From Maribacter cobaltidurans (GTDB lineage: Bacteria > Bacteroidota > Bacteroidia > Flavobacteriales > Flavobacteriaceae), in contig NZ_CP022957.1 of assembly GCF_002269385.1 (NCBI RefSeq), positions 2,041,001-2,105,000 of the forward strand: a stretch of 64,000 nt of DNA. Reading direction: 5' to 3'. The notes beneath the pieces were generated by a model that was not told where the DNA came from, did no database searches, and saw only the letters and a program-made list of their open reading frames with translations. The translations under genes and the position numbers were made by a program. Of this stretch, positions 9,744 to 18,442 are shown piece by piece. How positions within the stretch are numbered: the stretch's first letter is position 1; every line of letters begins with the position of its first letter.

Positions 9744-10312
9744 TAGAACAACAATTCTTCAATCACCTTTGGAAAGAATTCGTACTCCAACTGATGGACT
9801 TTACTGGCAATGTCCTCTGGAGTATCCTTTTCAAATACTTTGGTTTTCACCTGTTTTATTACAGCACCCTCGTCATAATTGGCATTAACATAATGTATGG
9901 TAATACCGGTTTCGGTTTCTTTATTTTCTTTTATGGCATTGTGCACGTTCATTCCATACATGCCTTTGCCCCCGTATTTTGGCAATAAAGCGGGGTGGAT
10001 GTTGATAATTTTGTTTGGAAAGGTTTCAATAATGTTTTCCGGTACTTTCAAAAGAAATCCCGCAAGCACTATGAGATCCGGATGAAGTGCCTTTAAAATA
10101 TTCAAAACAAACTCGCTTTGAAAAAAGGCGTGTCTGTTAAAATAAATTGCATCAATACTTAACCGGTCGCAACGCTCCAAAACTTTAGCGTTCCGCTTGT
10201 TTGTAAATACGGCTTCAACATTAACTCTGTTATCATTGCTAAAGTAGTTGGCAATATTTTCTACATTAGACCCGGAGCCGGAAGCAAACAGCACAATTTT
10301 TTTTGTATCCAA
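9743..10312 (-). CDS. purN: Phosphoribosylglycinamide formyltransferase
   Basis: Transfers formyl from 10-formyl-THF to GAR in step three of purine synthesis. The 189-aa chain shows the N-terminal phosphate-binding ASGSGSN loop (10-16) and the catalytic set Asn104, His106 (INIHPALLPKYGG) and Asp147 (ANYDEGA). The frame opens with TTG at 10312 (LDTKKIVLFASGSGSN read as Met); no ATG lies close enough upstream in frame, so a TTG start is likely. Adjacent rnhA overlaps its stop. The gene is divergent from acpP across a 259-bp A/T-rich spacer. Confidence 0.92.
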   Translation of the reverse strand: MDTKKIVLFASGSGSNVENIANYFSNDNRVNVEAVFTNKRNAKVLERCDRLSIDAIYFNRHAFFQSEFVLNILKALHPDLIVLAGFLLKVPENIIETFPNKIINIHPALLPKYGGKGMYGMNVHNAIKENKETETGITIHYVNANYDEGAVIKQVKTKVFEKDTPEDIASKVHQLEYEFFPKVIEELLF

Positions 10313-10530
10313 AAGATGTAAGGGTTGTTTTGAGATGATATTTTCTTCAAAAGTTTAAAACAAAAGAAATCAGAAATATAGTAAGTGCCAAGTATATTTT
10401 GATAAATGAACCTTTTCAAGACTTCGGTTTGGTTTAAAAAATTATGGTATTATTTAAGGTTGTATGCTTTTTATTTTCTTAAATTACATTACATTTTAAC
10501 GACAATTAGTGTAATTAATCCAAAGTTTTA

Positions 10531-10538
10531 TATTTTTG
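10531..10538 (+). promoter_or_regulatory. Candidate -7 box of acpP
   Basis: TATTTTTG matches TAnnTTTG exactly and lies 33 bp before the acpP ATG in an A/T-rich spacer. No clear TTG was found at the expected -33 spacing. Confidence 0.4.
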
Positions 10539-10571
10539 CCTTCAATTTAAATTTTTAAAACCAATATTATT

Positions 10572-10805
10572 ATGTCAGACATTGCATCAAGAGTTAAAGC
10601 TATCATTGTTGATAAATTAGGAGTTGACGAAAACGAAGTGGTATCAGAAGCTAGCTTTACCAACGATTTAGGGGCAGATTCATTGGATACTGTTGAGTTG
10701 ATTATGGAGTTCGAAAAGGAATTCGATATTCAAATCCCTGATGATCAAGCTGAGAACATCGCAACAGTTGGCCAAGCCATTAGCTATATAGAAGAAGCAA
10801 AGTAA
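10572..10805 (+). CDS. acpP: Acyl carrier protein
   Basis: A 77-aa acidic carrier of growing acyl chains in fatty-acid synthesis. Ser37 in [10 protein letters not shown] is the 4'-phosphopantetheine attachment site. The four-helix layout and C-terminus ([10 protein letters not shown]) are standard. It is the first gene of an acpP-fabF-rnc order that is common across bacteria. A strong hairpin lies between it and fabF. Confidence 0.97.
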   Translation: MSDIASRVKAIIVDKLGVDENEVVSEASFTNDLGADSLDTVELIMEFEKEFDIQIPDDQAENIATVGQAISYIEEAK

Positions 10806-10830
10806 TTTGATGATTTCTTAAATAGAATTC

Positions 10831-10873
10831 AAATTATCCATGCGGTAAATGCTCCGCATGGATAATTTTTTTT
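10831..10873 (+). terminator. Strong hairpin with T-run between acpP and fabF
   Basis: A perfect 15-bp stem (10831-10845 with 10854-10868, core ATCCATGCGG/CCGCATGGAT), 8-nt loop and a T-run. It is 26 bp after the acpP stop and 40 bp before fabF. Partial termination here would give more acpP than fabF mRNA, in line with the high demand for carrier protein. Confidence 0.8.
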
Positions 10874-10913
10874 AATTTACCTTCAGTTTATTTATAAACT
10901 AAAAATAAGTTCA

Positions 10914-12164
10914 ATGCAATTAAAGCGAGTTGTGGTTACCGGGTTGGGTGCTCTTACGCCAATTGGTAACAATATTGAGGAGTATTGGAACGGTCTTGTA
11001 AATGGAAAAAGTGGGTCCGCACCTATAACCTATTATGACACTGAAAAATTCAAGGTAAAATTCGCCTGCGAACTAAAAAATTACAATACAGAGGATTATT
11101 TTGACCGAAAGGAAGGACGTAAACTGGATAGGTTTGCACAATATGCCTTAATTTCCTCTGATGAAGCTATTAAAGATTCCAAGCTAGACTTGGATAAATT
11201 GGACAAGTTTAGGGTAGGAGTTATTTGGGGGGCAGGTATTGGTGGCCTTGAAACCTTCCAAAATGAGGTAATGAACTTTGCCCAAGGTGATGGTACCCCC
11301 AGATTCAATCCATTTTTTATACCTAAAATGATTGCAGATATAGCCCCAGGGCATATCTCTATAAAGCACGGTTTCATGGGACCAAATTACACCACGGTTT
11401 CAGCATGTGCTTCTTCCGCAAATGCACTGATAGACGCATTGAATTATATACGTTTGGGCCATTGTGATGTTATCGTATCCGGTGGTAGTGAAGCAGCGGT
11501 TACCATTGCGGGTATGGGAGGATTTGGTGCTATGCATGCACTTTCTACCCGAAATGAAAGTCCGGAAACGGCATCCAGGCCTTTTGACGCTACTAGGGAC
11601 GGTTTCGTTCTTGGTGAAGGTGCAGGGGCTTTGATACTTGAGGAGTATGAACACGCCAAGGCTAGGGGCGCCAAAATCTATGCGGAGGTGGCAGGCGGAG
11701 GTCTTTCCAGTGATGCCTATCATATGACTGCGCCACATCCTGATGGAATAGGTGTTGTTAAGGTAATGGAAAACTGCTTGCGTGATGCAGGCATGAGTAT
11801 AGAAGAGGTAGATGCCATCAATACACATGGTACTTCTACCCCTTTAGGTGATGTTGCAGAATTAAAGGCAATTTCAGAGGTATTCGGTGAGCATGCGAAA
11901 AATATAAACATTAATTCTACCAAGTCCATGACCGGACATTTATTAGGTGCCGCGGGAGCTATAGAGGCCATTGCTTCTATTTTGGCCATGGAACACGGAA
12001 TCGTGCCTCCGACTATAAACCACACAACGGTAGATGAAAATATAGATCCGAGTCTGAACTTAACTCTTAACAAGGCCCAAAAGAGGGATGTTAAGGTCGC
12101 TATGAGCAATACCTTTGGCTTTGGGGGGCATAATGCATGTGTTGTCTTTAAAAAAATTGATTAA
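10914..12164 (+). CDS. fabF: Beta-ketoacyl-ACP synthase II
   Basis: Condenses malonyl-ACP with acyl-ACP in chain elongation. The 416-aa thiolase-fold protein carries the catalytic triad Cys165 (VSACASSANAL), His305 (NTHGTSTPLGD) and His342 (SMTGHLLGAAG). The N-terminus RVVVTGLGALTPIG is typical of FabF and distinguishes it from FabH. It follows acpP, and its end is close to rnc (stop at 12164, rnc start at 12172). Confidence 0.96.
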   Translation: MQLKRVVVTGLGALTPIGNNIEEYWNGLVNGKSGSAPITYYDTEKFKVKFACELKNYNTEDYFDRKEGRKLDRFAQYALISSDEAIKDSKLDLDKLDKFRVGVIWGAGIGGLETFQNEVMNFAQGDGTPRFNPFFIPKMIADIAPGHISIKHGFMGPNYTTVSACASSANALIDALNYIRLGHCDVIVSGGSEAAVTIAGMGGFGAMHALSTRNESPETASRPFDATRDGFVLGEGAGALILEEYEHAKARGAKIYAEVAGGGLSSDAYHMTAPHPDGIGVVKVMENCLRDAGMSIEEVDAINTHGTSTPLGDVAELKAISEVFGEHAKNININSTKSMTGHLLGAAGAIEAIASILAMEHGIVPPTINHTTVDENIDPSLNLTLNKAQKRDVKVAMSNTFGFGGHNACVVFKKID

Positions 12165-12171
12165 GACATTT

Positions 12172-12903
12172 ATGACCTTCCCTAAAAATATATTTAATTC
12201 CCATTCTAAACAGGATGGGGATTTTTTTTTAGGAATAAAGAAAATATTAGGTTTTAAGCCCAAGCGTTTGGTATTCTACAAAAAGGCCTTTTTGCATAGG
12301 TCCATGAACCAAAAGGATGAAAATGGAAACCCTATGAATTATGAACGATTGGAATTTTTGGGTGATTCCATGCTGGGAACCATTATTTCCAAACATTTAT
12401 ATAATGAAGTTCCGGAAGGTGATGAGGGCTATCTGACTAAAATGAGGTCCAAGATTGTGAGCAGGGAACATCTTAACGAATTGGGTAAAGATCTAGATTT
12501 AATCAATTACGTAGAAAGTAGAATTCCAAAATCACATTTTGGGGAAAATATCCATGGGAATGTATTCGAAGCCCTTGTTGGTGCTATTTATTTGGATAGG
12601 GGATATAAATACTGTGAAAAATTTATCAACAAAAGGGTAATAGAACCTTATGTGGATATTGAGCAATTGGAGGGTAGGGTAATTAGTTATAAAAGTCTAA
12701 TTATTGAATGGTGCCAAAAGCAAAAGAAATCCTTTAATTTTAATGTGTACGATGATACTGGAAACGATTCGCTAAAGCACTTTGCCGTAAAATTGTCCAT
12801 AGACGATAATGTTGTAGCAAAGGCGAGGGCTACCTCCAAAAAAAAGGCAGAGGAAAGAGCCTCGAAGAGGGCGTTTTTTGCCTTACAGGATAAAATGAAA
12901 TAG
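12172..12903 (+). CDS. rnc: Ribonuclease III
   Basis: Cuts double-stranded RNA in rRNA and mRNA processing. The 243-aa protein has the signature NYERLEFLGDSMLG (ERLEFLGD) with metal-binding acidic residues, a second acidic site in NVFEALVGAIYLDRGY and a C-terminal double-stranded RNA-binding domain (KSLIIEWCQK...KKKAEERASKRAF). The ATG at 12172 is chosen since it gives the usual flavobacterial N-terminus MTFPKNIFN and starts 7 bp after fabF; an upstream ATG at 12115 would overlap fabF by 50 bp and add unrelated residues. Confidence 0.94.
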   Translation: MTFPKNIFNSHSKQDGDFFLGIKKILGFKPKRLVFYKKAFLHRSMNQKDENGNPMNYERLEFLGDSMLGTIISKHLYNEVPEGDEGYLTKMRSKIVSREHLNELGKDLDLINYVESRIPKSHFGENIHGNVFEALVGAIYLDRGYKYCEKFINKRVIEPYVDIEQLEGRVISYKSLIIEWCQKQKKSFNFNVYDDTGNDSLKHFAVKLSIDDNVVAKARATSKKKAEERASKRAFFALQDKMK

Positions 12904-13020
12904 AAACGTTATAATTACAACAAAACGCTAACGTTTTCGTAACTATAACCACATCTTAAACTTAATTGCCCGTTAGGCTTTATACTTTAATAGTTCTATA
13001 TTTACCGTTTTTCAGCGCAT

Positions 13021-13488
13021 ATGTCCGCAGTATATAAAATAAAGGATGATTTTTTTGATGACACCTTTTTTTTAATCGCATTGCATAGCACTTTGGAGGA
13101 TTATGCCATTGCATATGGTTTAAATGGTGTCTTAAAGGCAAAATTCAAGAGGAGTAAGGCGGACTTTGATTTGTCGGAAATTCGTTCCTTTCCCTATTAT
13201 GATTGGGAAGATGAATATAATTGTAGGTATTGGGTGTTGGTTTCCAATCAAAGCTCTAAAAAAGAATTGGTAAGCAACAATGATTTGTTTGAAAATGAAA
13301 CTACCTATTCTACACCACGATTAATTCCCGAACTCAAGGAAGTGGATTATTTTCTTAAAATTGAGGATGATGACGATACATTGGACGGAGACACTATAAT
13401 AAAAACCTTATTGGGCATTCCTAACGTAATGGCTGCTTATGAGGTAGATGTGAACAAACTAAAATCTAGAAATAATTTAATTTTTTAA
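13021..13488 (+). CDS. IPExxxVDY-motif protein
   Basis: A 155-aa cytoplasmic protein of unknown function found across Bacteroidota. The family motif reads IPELKEVDY (about 100-108), between an N-terminal half with acidic patches (DDFFDDTFF) and a C-terminal helix (TLLGIPNVMAAYEVDVNKL). No enzymatic residues can be named. It stands 2 bp before pyk and is likely co-transcribed with it. The conserved rnc-IPExxxVDY-pyk order suggests a housekeeping role, but none is established here. Confidence 0.85.
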   Translation: MSAVYKIKDDFFDDTFFLIALHSTLEDYAIAYGLNGVLKAKFKRSKADFDLSEIRSFPYYDWEDEYNCRYWVLVSNQSSKKELVSNNDLFENETTYSTPRLIPELKEVDYFLKIEDDDDTLDGDTIIKTLLGIPNVMAAYEVDVNKLKSRNNLIF

Positions 13489-13490
13489 TA

Positions 13491-14933
13491 ATGTCAAGCA
13501 ACAAGAAGACAAAGATCGTAGCAACCTTAGGTCCAGCTACAAGTAAGAAAGAGGTGCTAAAAAGCATGATGCTGGCAGGAGTGGATGTCTTTAGGATTAA
13601 TTTTTCCCACGCCGATTATGATGATGTAAGGGAACGTGTGAATCTTATTCGCGAGTTAAACGAGGAATTGGAAACCAATACGGCAATATTGGCAGATTTA
13701 CAAGGTCCTAAACTAAGGGTCGGGGTAATGTCCGGTGATGTTGTGGTAAGTCCTGGAGACGAAATTACTTTTGTGACAGGAGAACCTTTTGAGGGCACGG
13801 CGGAAAGAGTGTACATGAATTATAAAGAATTCCCCAGAGATGTTAAACCTGGCGAGCGAATTCTACTTGATGATGGTAAATTAATTTTTGAAGTAGTCAC
13901 GACAAATGGCGAATCTGAAGTAAAGGCAAAGGTTATACAGGGCGGACCATTAAAGTCCAAAAAGGGCGTAAACCTTCCAAACACCAATATTTCCTTACCT
14001 GCACTTACCAAAAAAGATATTAAGGATGCAGAATTTGCAATTTCGCTTGAAGTGGATTGGATGGCCCTTTCTTTCGTTAGGTTTAGTCAGGATTTGATTG
14101 ATCTTCAAAACATCATTAAGGAGCATTCCCCTCATAAAATTCCCATTATTGCCAAAATAGAAAAACCGGAGGCTGTTGAGAATATAGATAAAATTGTCGC
14201 TTACTGTGACGGGCTAATGGTTGCCCGTGGGGATTTGGGTGTAGAAGTTCCTGCACAAGAAGTTCCCTTAATTCAAAAGAAATTGGTGCTTAGGGCCAAA
14301 AAAGCGAGAATACCCGTCATCATAGCAACCCAAATGATGGAAACTATGATTACAAGCCTTACCCCTACTAGGGCAGAGGTGAACGATGTCGCCAACTCTG
14401 TGATGGATGGAGCGGATGCAGTTATGTTATCGGGAGAAACTTCCGTTGGTAATTATCCAGTACAGGTCATAGAAAAAATGGCAAGTATTTTGGGAAGTGT
14501 CGAAGCATCTGAGTTAATAAAGGTACCCCATGACCCACCACATGTACGTACAAATAGATACATCACTAAATCCATTTGTTACCATGCCGCCCTAATGGCG
14601 AACGAAATAAAGGCAAAAGCTATTTCTACCTTGACCAATAGTGGATATACGGCTTTTCAAATTTCTGCATGGAGGCCTAGTGCCCACATTTTAGTGTTCA
14701 CTTCAAATAAACGAATTCTCACCCAATTGAATTTATTATGGGGCGTGAAGGCGTTTTATTACGATAAATTTGTCTCTACAGACCAAACAATCGAGGATGT
14801 GAACGGCATTGCTTGCAAAAAAGGTTATTTAGAGGTGGGTGATATGTTGGTAAGCTTGGCGGCCATGCCCATAAAGGCTAAGGGTATGGTGAATACCTTA
14901 AGGGTTACTGAAATAGAGACCTGTAATTTTTAA
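13491..14933 (+). CDS. pyk: Pyruvate kinase
   Basis: Transfers phosphate from PEP to ADP in the last step of glycolysis. The 480-aa chain shows TKIVATLGPAT at the N-terminus (substrate loop), the small B domain around 70-160, the catalytic lysine region IPIIAKIEKPEAVENID and the Mg/PEP site MVARGDLGVEVP, followed by the C-terminal domain with TLTNSGYTAF. Length and order match bacterial single-subunit enzymes. A perfect hairpin terminator follows the stop. Confidence 0.96.
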   Translation: MSSNKKTKIVATLGPATSKKEVLKSMMLAGVDVFRINFSHADYDDVRERVNLIRELNEELETNTAILADLQGPKLRVGVMSGDVVVSPGDEITFVTGEPFEGTAERVYMNYKEFPRDVKPGERILLDDGKLIFEVVTTNGESEVKAKVIQGGPLKSKKGVNLPNTNISLPALTKKDIKDAEFAISLEVDWMALSFVRFSQDLIDLQNIIKEHSPHKIPIIAKIEKPEAVENIDKIVAYCDGLMVARGDLGVEVPAQEVPLIQKKLVLRAKKARIPVIIATQMMETMITSLTPTRAEVNDVANSVMDGADAVMLSGETSVGNYPVQVIEKMASILGSVEASELIKVPHDPPHVRTNRYITKSICYHAALMANEIKAKAISTLTNSGYTAFQISAWRPSAHILVFTSNKRILTQLNLLWGVKAFYYDKFVSTDQTIEDVNGIACKKGYLEVGDMLVSLAAMPIKAKGMVNTLRVTEIETCNF

Positions 14934-14958
14934 AGAACAAAAAATAATACTGTTTCAC

Positions 14959-14989
14959 AGACCTGATGAATTCATCAGGTCTTTTTTTT
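14959..14989 (+). terminator. Terminator of pyk
   Basis: A perfect 24-nt palindrome (AGACCTGATG-AATT-CATCAGGTCT, 14959-14982) followed by T8. It lies 26 bp after pyk. The stretch from 14990 to 15155 holds no other gene I can support. Confidence 0.88.
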
Positions 14990-15155
14990 GCCTTATAGGT
15001 ATTTCTTGTTCCGATAGAATAATCCTCCTCTTGGGCCAATCCTTGGAGAATTGTTGGATTAGTATTTACCCATAACTTTAGTTCTTTTTTATGAATTGAT
15101 ATAGGTGGCATAATCGAAGGGATGACTAGCTTCGTAGACTTAAAGTTAACTGTTT

Positions 15156-15611
15156 GTGATACTTGATTTTCTTTTGGCAATGTTGTGGAGTTTTTCCCCT
15201 TTTGGAGAGGCCAAGGTAGGGATACCTTACGGTATGCTCAATGGGTTGAACATCTACGCCGTATTTATTTTTTGCTTTTTGGCAAATGTCCTTGTCTTTC
15301 CCATGATGATGTTTTTCCTGGATAAAATCAATGTTTATTTTATACGTTGGCACTTCTATAAAAAATCCGCTTTATTCGTTGCGAGAAGGGCAAAAATGGG
15401 GTCTGGAAATAAGATTCAGAAATTTGGTTTTTTTGGGTTGATGTTCTTCGTAATGATACCGCTTCCCGGTACTGGTGTTTATGCAGGTAGCATAGCGGCC
15501 TATCTTTTCAAAATTGAACGGCAAAAGGCTTTTTGGGCCAATACCACTGGTATTTTCTTTTCTTCGGTCATTGTATGGTTGGCTACCCTCGCCTCCATGC
15601 AGGTAATTTAA
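15156..15611 (+). CDS. Small multidrug-export-type membrane protein (COG2426-like)
   Basis: A 151-aa integral membrane protein with about four hydrophobic segments. The early motif SFSPFGEAKVGIPYG and the later MIPLPGTGVYAGSIAAYLF with a conserved PLPGTG turn are typical of the COG2426 small-export family. The name comes from old annotation; the transported substrate is unknown. The chosen start is GTG at 15156, because an in-frame stop lies three codons upstream and the family N-terminus needs the residues before the first ATG. It converges on dinB 36 bp away. Confidence 0.75.
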   Translation: MILDFLLAMLWSFSPFGEAKVGIPYGMLNGLNIYAVFIFCFLANVLVFPMMMFFLDKINVYFIRWHFYKKSALFVARRAKMGSGNKIQKFGFFGLMFFVMIPLPGTGVYAGSIAAYLFKIERQKAFWANTTGIFFSSVIVWLATLASMQVI

Positions 15612-15647
15612 CTAGCCCCTTTAAATAAAGGACCTTTACCAAAAAAA

Positions 15648-16751
15648 CTAAAAATCAAATTTTAGTTGCACGGAAACAGTTTCCTTTTCCTGTTTTGGCC
15701 CTACCTTTTTTTCCGTATTTAAATTGGCTAATGAAATCCCTAAAAGCCTTACAGAGTTCTGTAACTTTTCTTGGTACAACAATTCTTTTGCCGTTTCCAA
15801 GATTAGTTTTTGGTCTGATATGAAGTAAGGCAATGTCTTGCTTCGGGTGTTCAAGGTGAAGTCGCTGTATTTTATTTTTAGGGTCACCGTTTTACCAGCT
15901 ATTCTGGATTTTTTAAGACGTTTTTCCAATTCGTTGGCAATATGCTCCAACCGTTCCAACATAAATATTTCACTACTCAAATTTTCGTTGAAAGTACGTT
16001 CTGCTCCCACAGACTTTGGTATCCTATGCGGTTTGACCGGGCTGTTATGAATGCCCCTGACTACTTGATAGTAGTAGCTTCCGCTCTTCCCAAATTGTTC
16101 CTCCAAAAACGCAAGGGATTTGGTTTTTAGATCTTTTCCCGTGAAAATTCCCAAACGGTACATCTTATCAGCTGTAACTTTCCCAACCCCGTAAAATTTG
16201 CGTATTTCCAGATTCTCCAAAAACGTTTGTACTTCTTCTGGGTTCACCGTCTTTTGGCCATTGGGTTTGTTTACATCACTGGCAACTTTGGCGATGAACT
16301 TGTTTATTGAAATACCTGCGGACGCATTTAGACCTGTTTCTTTTAAGATTCTGTCCCTAATTTCTTGTGCAATGAGTGTCGCTGAAGGATTTCCTTTCTT
16401 GTTTACGGTGACATCCAAATAGGCCTCGTCCAGCGATAAAGGCTCCACTAAATCCGTATAGTCATAAAAAATAGAACGGATCTGTTTGGAAATTTCCTTA
16501 TAACGATCAAAACGGGCTTTTACAAAAATAAGTTCAGGGCAGTTCCGTTTGGCCAAAACACTGCTCATGGCACTTCTAACGCCAAATTTCCTTGCTTCAT
16601 AGCTAGCTGCGGACACTACCCCCCTTTCGGAACTACCGCCTACGGCAATGGGTTTGCCTCTAAGTTCAGGGTTGTCCAACTGTTCTACGGAGGCATAGAA
16701 AGCATCCATATCTACATGGATAATTTTTCGTAATGGAAATTCATTGGACAT
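15648..16751 (-). CDS. dinB: DNA polymerase IV
   Basis: A Y-family translesion polymerase of 367 aa. Catalytic carboxylates are Asp14 and Asp16 (HVDMDAFYASVE) and Asp108-Glu109 (LSLDEAYLDV), with Phe18-Tyr19 at the steric-gate position. Helix-hairpin-helix and little-finger segments follow. The protein ends VQLKFDF, a beta-clamp binding motif (QLxLF type) at the extreme C-terminus. No LexA-like box was recognised upstream. It is divergent from the gene at 16780 with only 28 bp between the starts. Confidence 0.94.
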   Translation of the reverse strand: MSNEFPLRKIIHVDMDAFYASVEQLDNPELRGKPIAVGGSSERGVVSAASYEARKFGVRSAMSSVLAKRNCPELIFVKARFDRYKEISKQIRSIFYDYTDLVEPLSLDEAYLDVTVNKKGNPSATLIAQEIRDRILKETGLNASAGISINKFIAKVASDVNKPNGQKTVNPEEVQTFLENLEIRKFYGVGKVTADKMYRLGIFTGKDLKTKSLAFLEEQFGKSGSYYYQVVRGIHNSPVKPHRIPKSVGAERTFNENLSSEIFMLERLEHIANELEKRLKKSRIAGKTVTLKIKYSDFTLNTRSKTLPYFISDQKLILETAKELLYQEKLQNSVRLLGISLANLNTEKKVGPKQEKETVSVQLKFDF

Positions 16752-16779
16752 CCTGTAAAATTAAGGTATATTTAATTTG

Positions 16780-17451
16780 ATGGAACACCGCAAAAAAACG
16801 GCTATTATTCTTGGAGCTACAGGGCTCACCGGCAGTACTCTTTTACAATTACTTTTAGAAGATTCCCGGTATGAAACTATAAAATTGTTTTCAAGAAAAC
16901 CTGTGAATATATCCTCGGATAGAATCGAGGAACATCTTGGGGATGTACTGGATTTGGAGCGTTTTAAACCTGTATTTAATGCGGACGAGGTATTCTGCTG
17001 TATTGGTACCACTAAGTCAAAAACACCCAATAGGGAACTATACCGAAAGATAGATTTTGGAATTCCTGTAGAGACAGCTCGAATGTGCAAAGCCAATGGC
17101 ATTGATACCTTTATCGTTATTTCCGCAATGGGGGCCGACCCAAATAGTACTTTTTTCTACAATAAGGTAAAGGGAGAAATGGAGGAGGCCGTCCTGGATA
17201 TAGATGTACCCAAAACCTATATCTTGCAGCCTTCATTAATTTCCGGGCAAAGGAAGGAAAAACGTGTAGGTGAATGGATGGCCAAGAAACTGTTCAAGGT
17301 ATTTGAGGTACTGTTCGTTGGCTCATTAAGAAAATATAGGTCCGTTCATCCATCGGAAATAGCAAAATGCATGCTTCTGTTGGCCAATAGGGAACAGGAG
17401 AGTGGAAGGATAACTTCCGATGAAATTAAAAAGATGGCAAAAGGTGATTGA
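16780..17451 (+). CDS. NAD(P)-binding Rossmann protein (atypical SDR, Htatip2-like)
   Basis: A 223-aa Rossmann-fold protein. The dinucleotide-binding motif is IILGATGLTGS near the N-terminus. The middle holds CCIGTTKSKTPN and FIVISAMGADPNSTFFYNKVKGE, whose YNKVKGE gives the Tyr-x3-Lys pair of atypical SDRs. The substrate is unknown. The ATG at 16780 is preferred over the in-frame TTG at 16777. It overlaps the start of the CYTH gene, so the two are coupled. Confidence 0.82.
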   Translation: MEHRKKTAIILGATGLTGSTLLQLLLEDSRYETIKLFSRKPVNISSDRIEEHLGDVLDLERFKPVFNADEVFCCIGTTKSKTPNRELYRKIDFGIPVETARMCKANGIDTFIVISAMGADPNSTFFYNKVKGEMEEAVLDIDVPKTYILQPSLISGQRKEKRVGEWMAKKLFKVFEVLFVGSLRKYRSVHPSEIAKCMLLLANREQESGRITSDEIKKMAKGD

Positions 17452-17911
17452 AATTGAAAGAAAGTTTCTTGTGAAGTCCATGAATTTTGTTGATGGGGCG
17501 GTTTCCAAGACTAAGATTGTACAGGGCTTTTTAAACACCCATCCAGAAAGGACCGTTAGAATTAGAATCAATGGGGAAAAAGGTTTTATGACGGTAAAAG
17601 GAAAATCCAACGATTCCGGAACTACACGTTTTGAGTGGGAAACGGAGATTGGACTAAAGGATGCCGAAAAGTTGCTTCAACTTTGTGAAAAAGGAATTAT
17701 TGATAAGACGAGGTATATGGTTCCATTTCACGATCATAGTTTTGAGGTGGATGTATTCGAGGGGGAGAACGAGGGGCTGATTTTGGCCGAAATTGAACTG
17801 TCAAACGAAAACGAAATGTTCCAAAAGCCGAATTGGCTGGGAGAAGAAGTTACGGGAGACATTAAATACTATAATTCACAATTAAGTAAACAACCCTATA
17901 CTACTTGGTAA
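17444..17911 (+). CDS. CYTH-domain protein (triphosphate tunnel metalloenzyme)
   Basis: About 155 aa of the CYTH superfamily (ThTPase, adenylyl cyclase IV, inorganic triphosphatase). The hallmark ExExK is present as EIERK at the N-terminus. Downstream conserved charged strands include TVRIRING, GFMTVKGK, FEWETEI and ILAEIELSNE, which line the tunnel. Activity is probably inorganic triphosphate hydrolysis, but this is inference. The start may be GTG at 17444 (VIEIERKFLV) or the ATG at 17420; the former matches the family N-terminus and overlaps the previous gene by 8 bp. Confidence 0.83.
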   Translation: MIEIERKFLVKSMNFVDGAVSKTKIVQGFLNTHPERTVRIRINGEKGFMTVKGKSNDSGTTRFEWETEIGLKDAEKLLQLCEKGIIDKTRYMVPFHDHSFEVDVFEGENEGLILAEIELSNENEMFQKPNWLGEEVTGDIKYYNSQLSKQPYTTW

Positions 17912-17912
17912 T

Positions 17913-18400
17913 ATGAAAATGATTTTACCTTTATTTCTTACCATACTTGTCTCTTGTGGTAACCCAAAGTTGGACAGGAAAATGAATGGTACAAAGACAG
18001 AAAAGACCAAAACTGCTGCAGAATTGAAGAAGGAATTGATGGATAAAGGATATGAAATCTTTGATTATGTGGATGACAAGACAAAGGATACCGTTTTGAT
18101 GCAACAATATTACATAGCATTTTTAAAGTCGGGTCCCAATAGAAGTCAGTCAAAGGAGCAGGCAGATAACCTCCAATCCCTTCATTTGGCCCATTTGGGT
18201 CGTATGTATGAACTGGGATATGCGGATATTTCCGGACCTTTTGGTGATGATGGGGAAATTAGGGGCATTACCATATATATAACACGCCAACTTTGGAAAT
18301 GGCAGATAGCCTTGCCAACATGGACCTAATGGTCAAATCGGGTAGATTGGTTATAGAAATACACCCATGGTGGGCGGCCAAAGGATTTCCTTTAAGATAA
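17913..18400 (+). pseudogene. YciI-like lipoprotein gene with a frameshift at an AT repeat
   Basis: The N-terminus is a lipoprotein signal (MKMILPLFLTILVSCGN) followed by a YciI-related domain of the flavobacterial lipoprotein type. At 18273-18281 the sequence ATATATATA breaks the frame: the current frame ends at 18329 with unrelated residues, while the frame shifted by two bases continues as NTPTLEMADSLANMD and ends HPWWAAKGFPLR at 18400, a natural family C-terminus. One fewer AT unit would restore a single 161-codon frame. This may be a true mutation, a slippage-prone (phase-variable) site or a sequencing error. Confidence 0.75.
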
Positions 18401-18442
18401 AATCCTGGGTTTAGCTTAAACAATTCCTTTTATTACAATAAA

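Noticed and set aside
11400..11828. Minus-strand 142-codon frame inside fabF
   Set aside because: Lies wholly within an intact, well-conserved fabF gene.
12115..12171. Upstream start for rnc overlapping fabF
   Set aside because: Adds 19 unconserved residues; the ATG at 12172 gives the family N-terminus.
14905..15180. Minus-strand 91-codon frame after pyk
   Set aside because: It runs through the perfect pyk terminator and overlaps the membrane-exporter gene; no recognisable domain.
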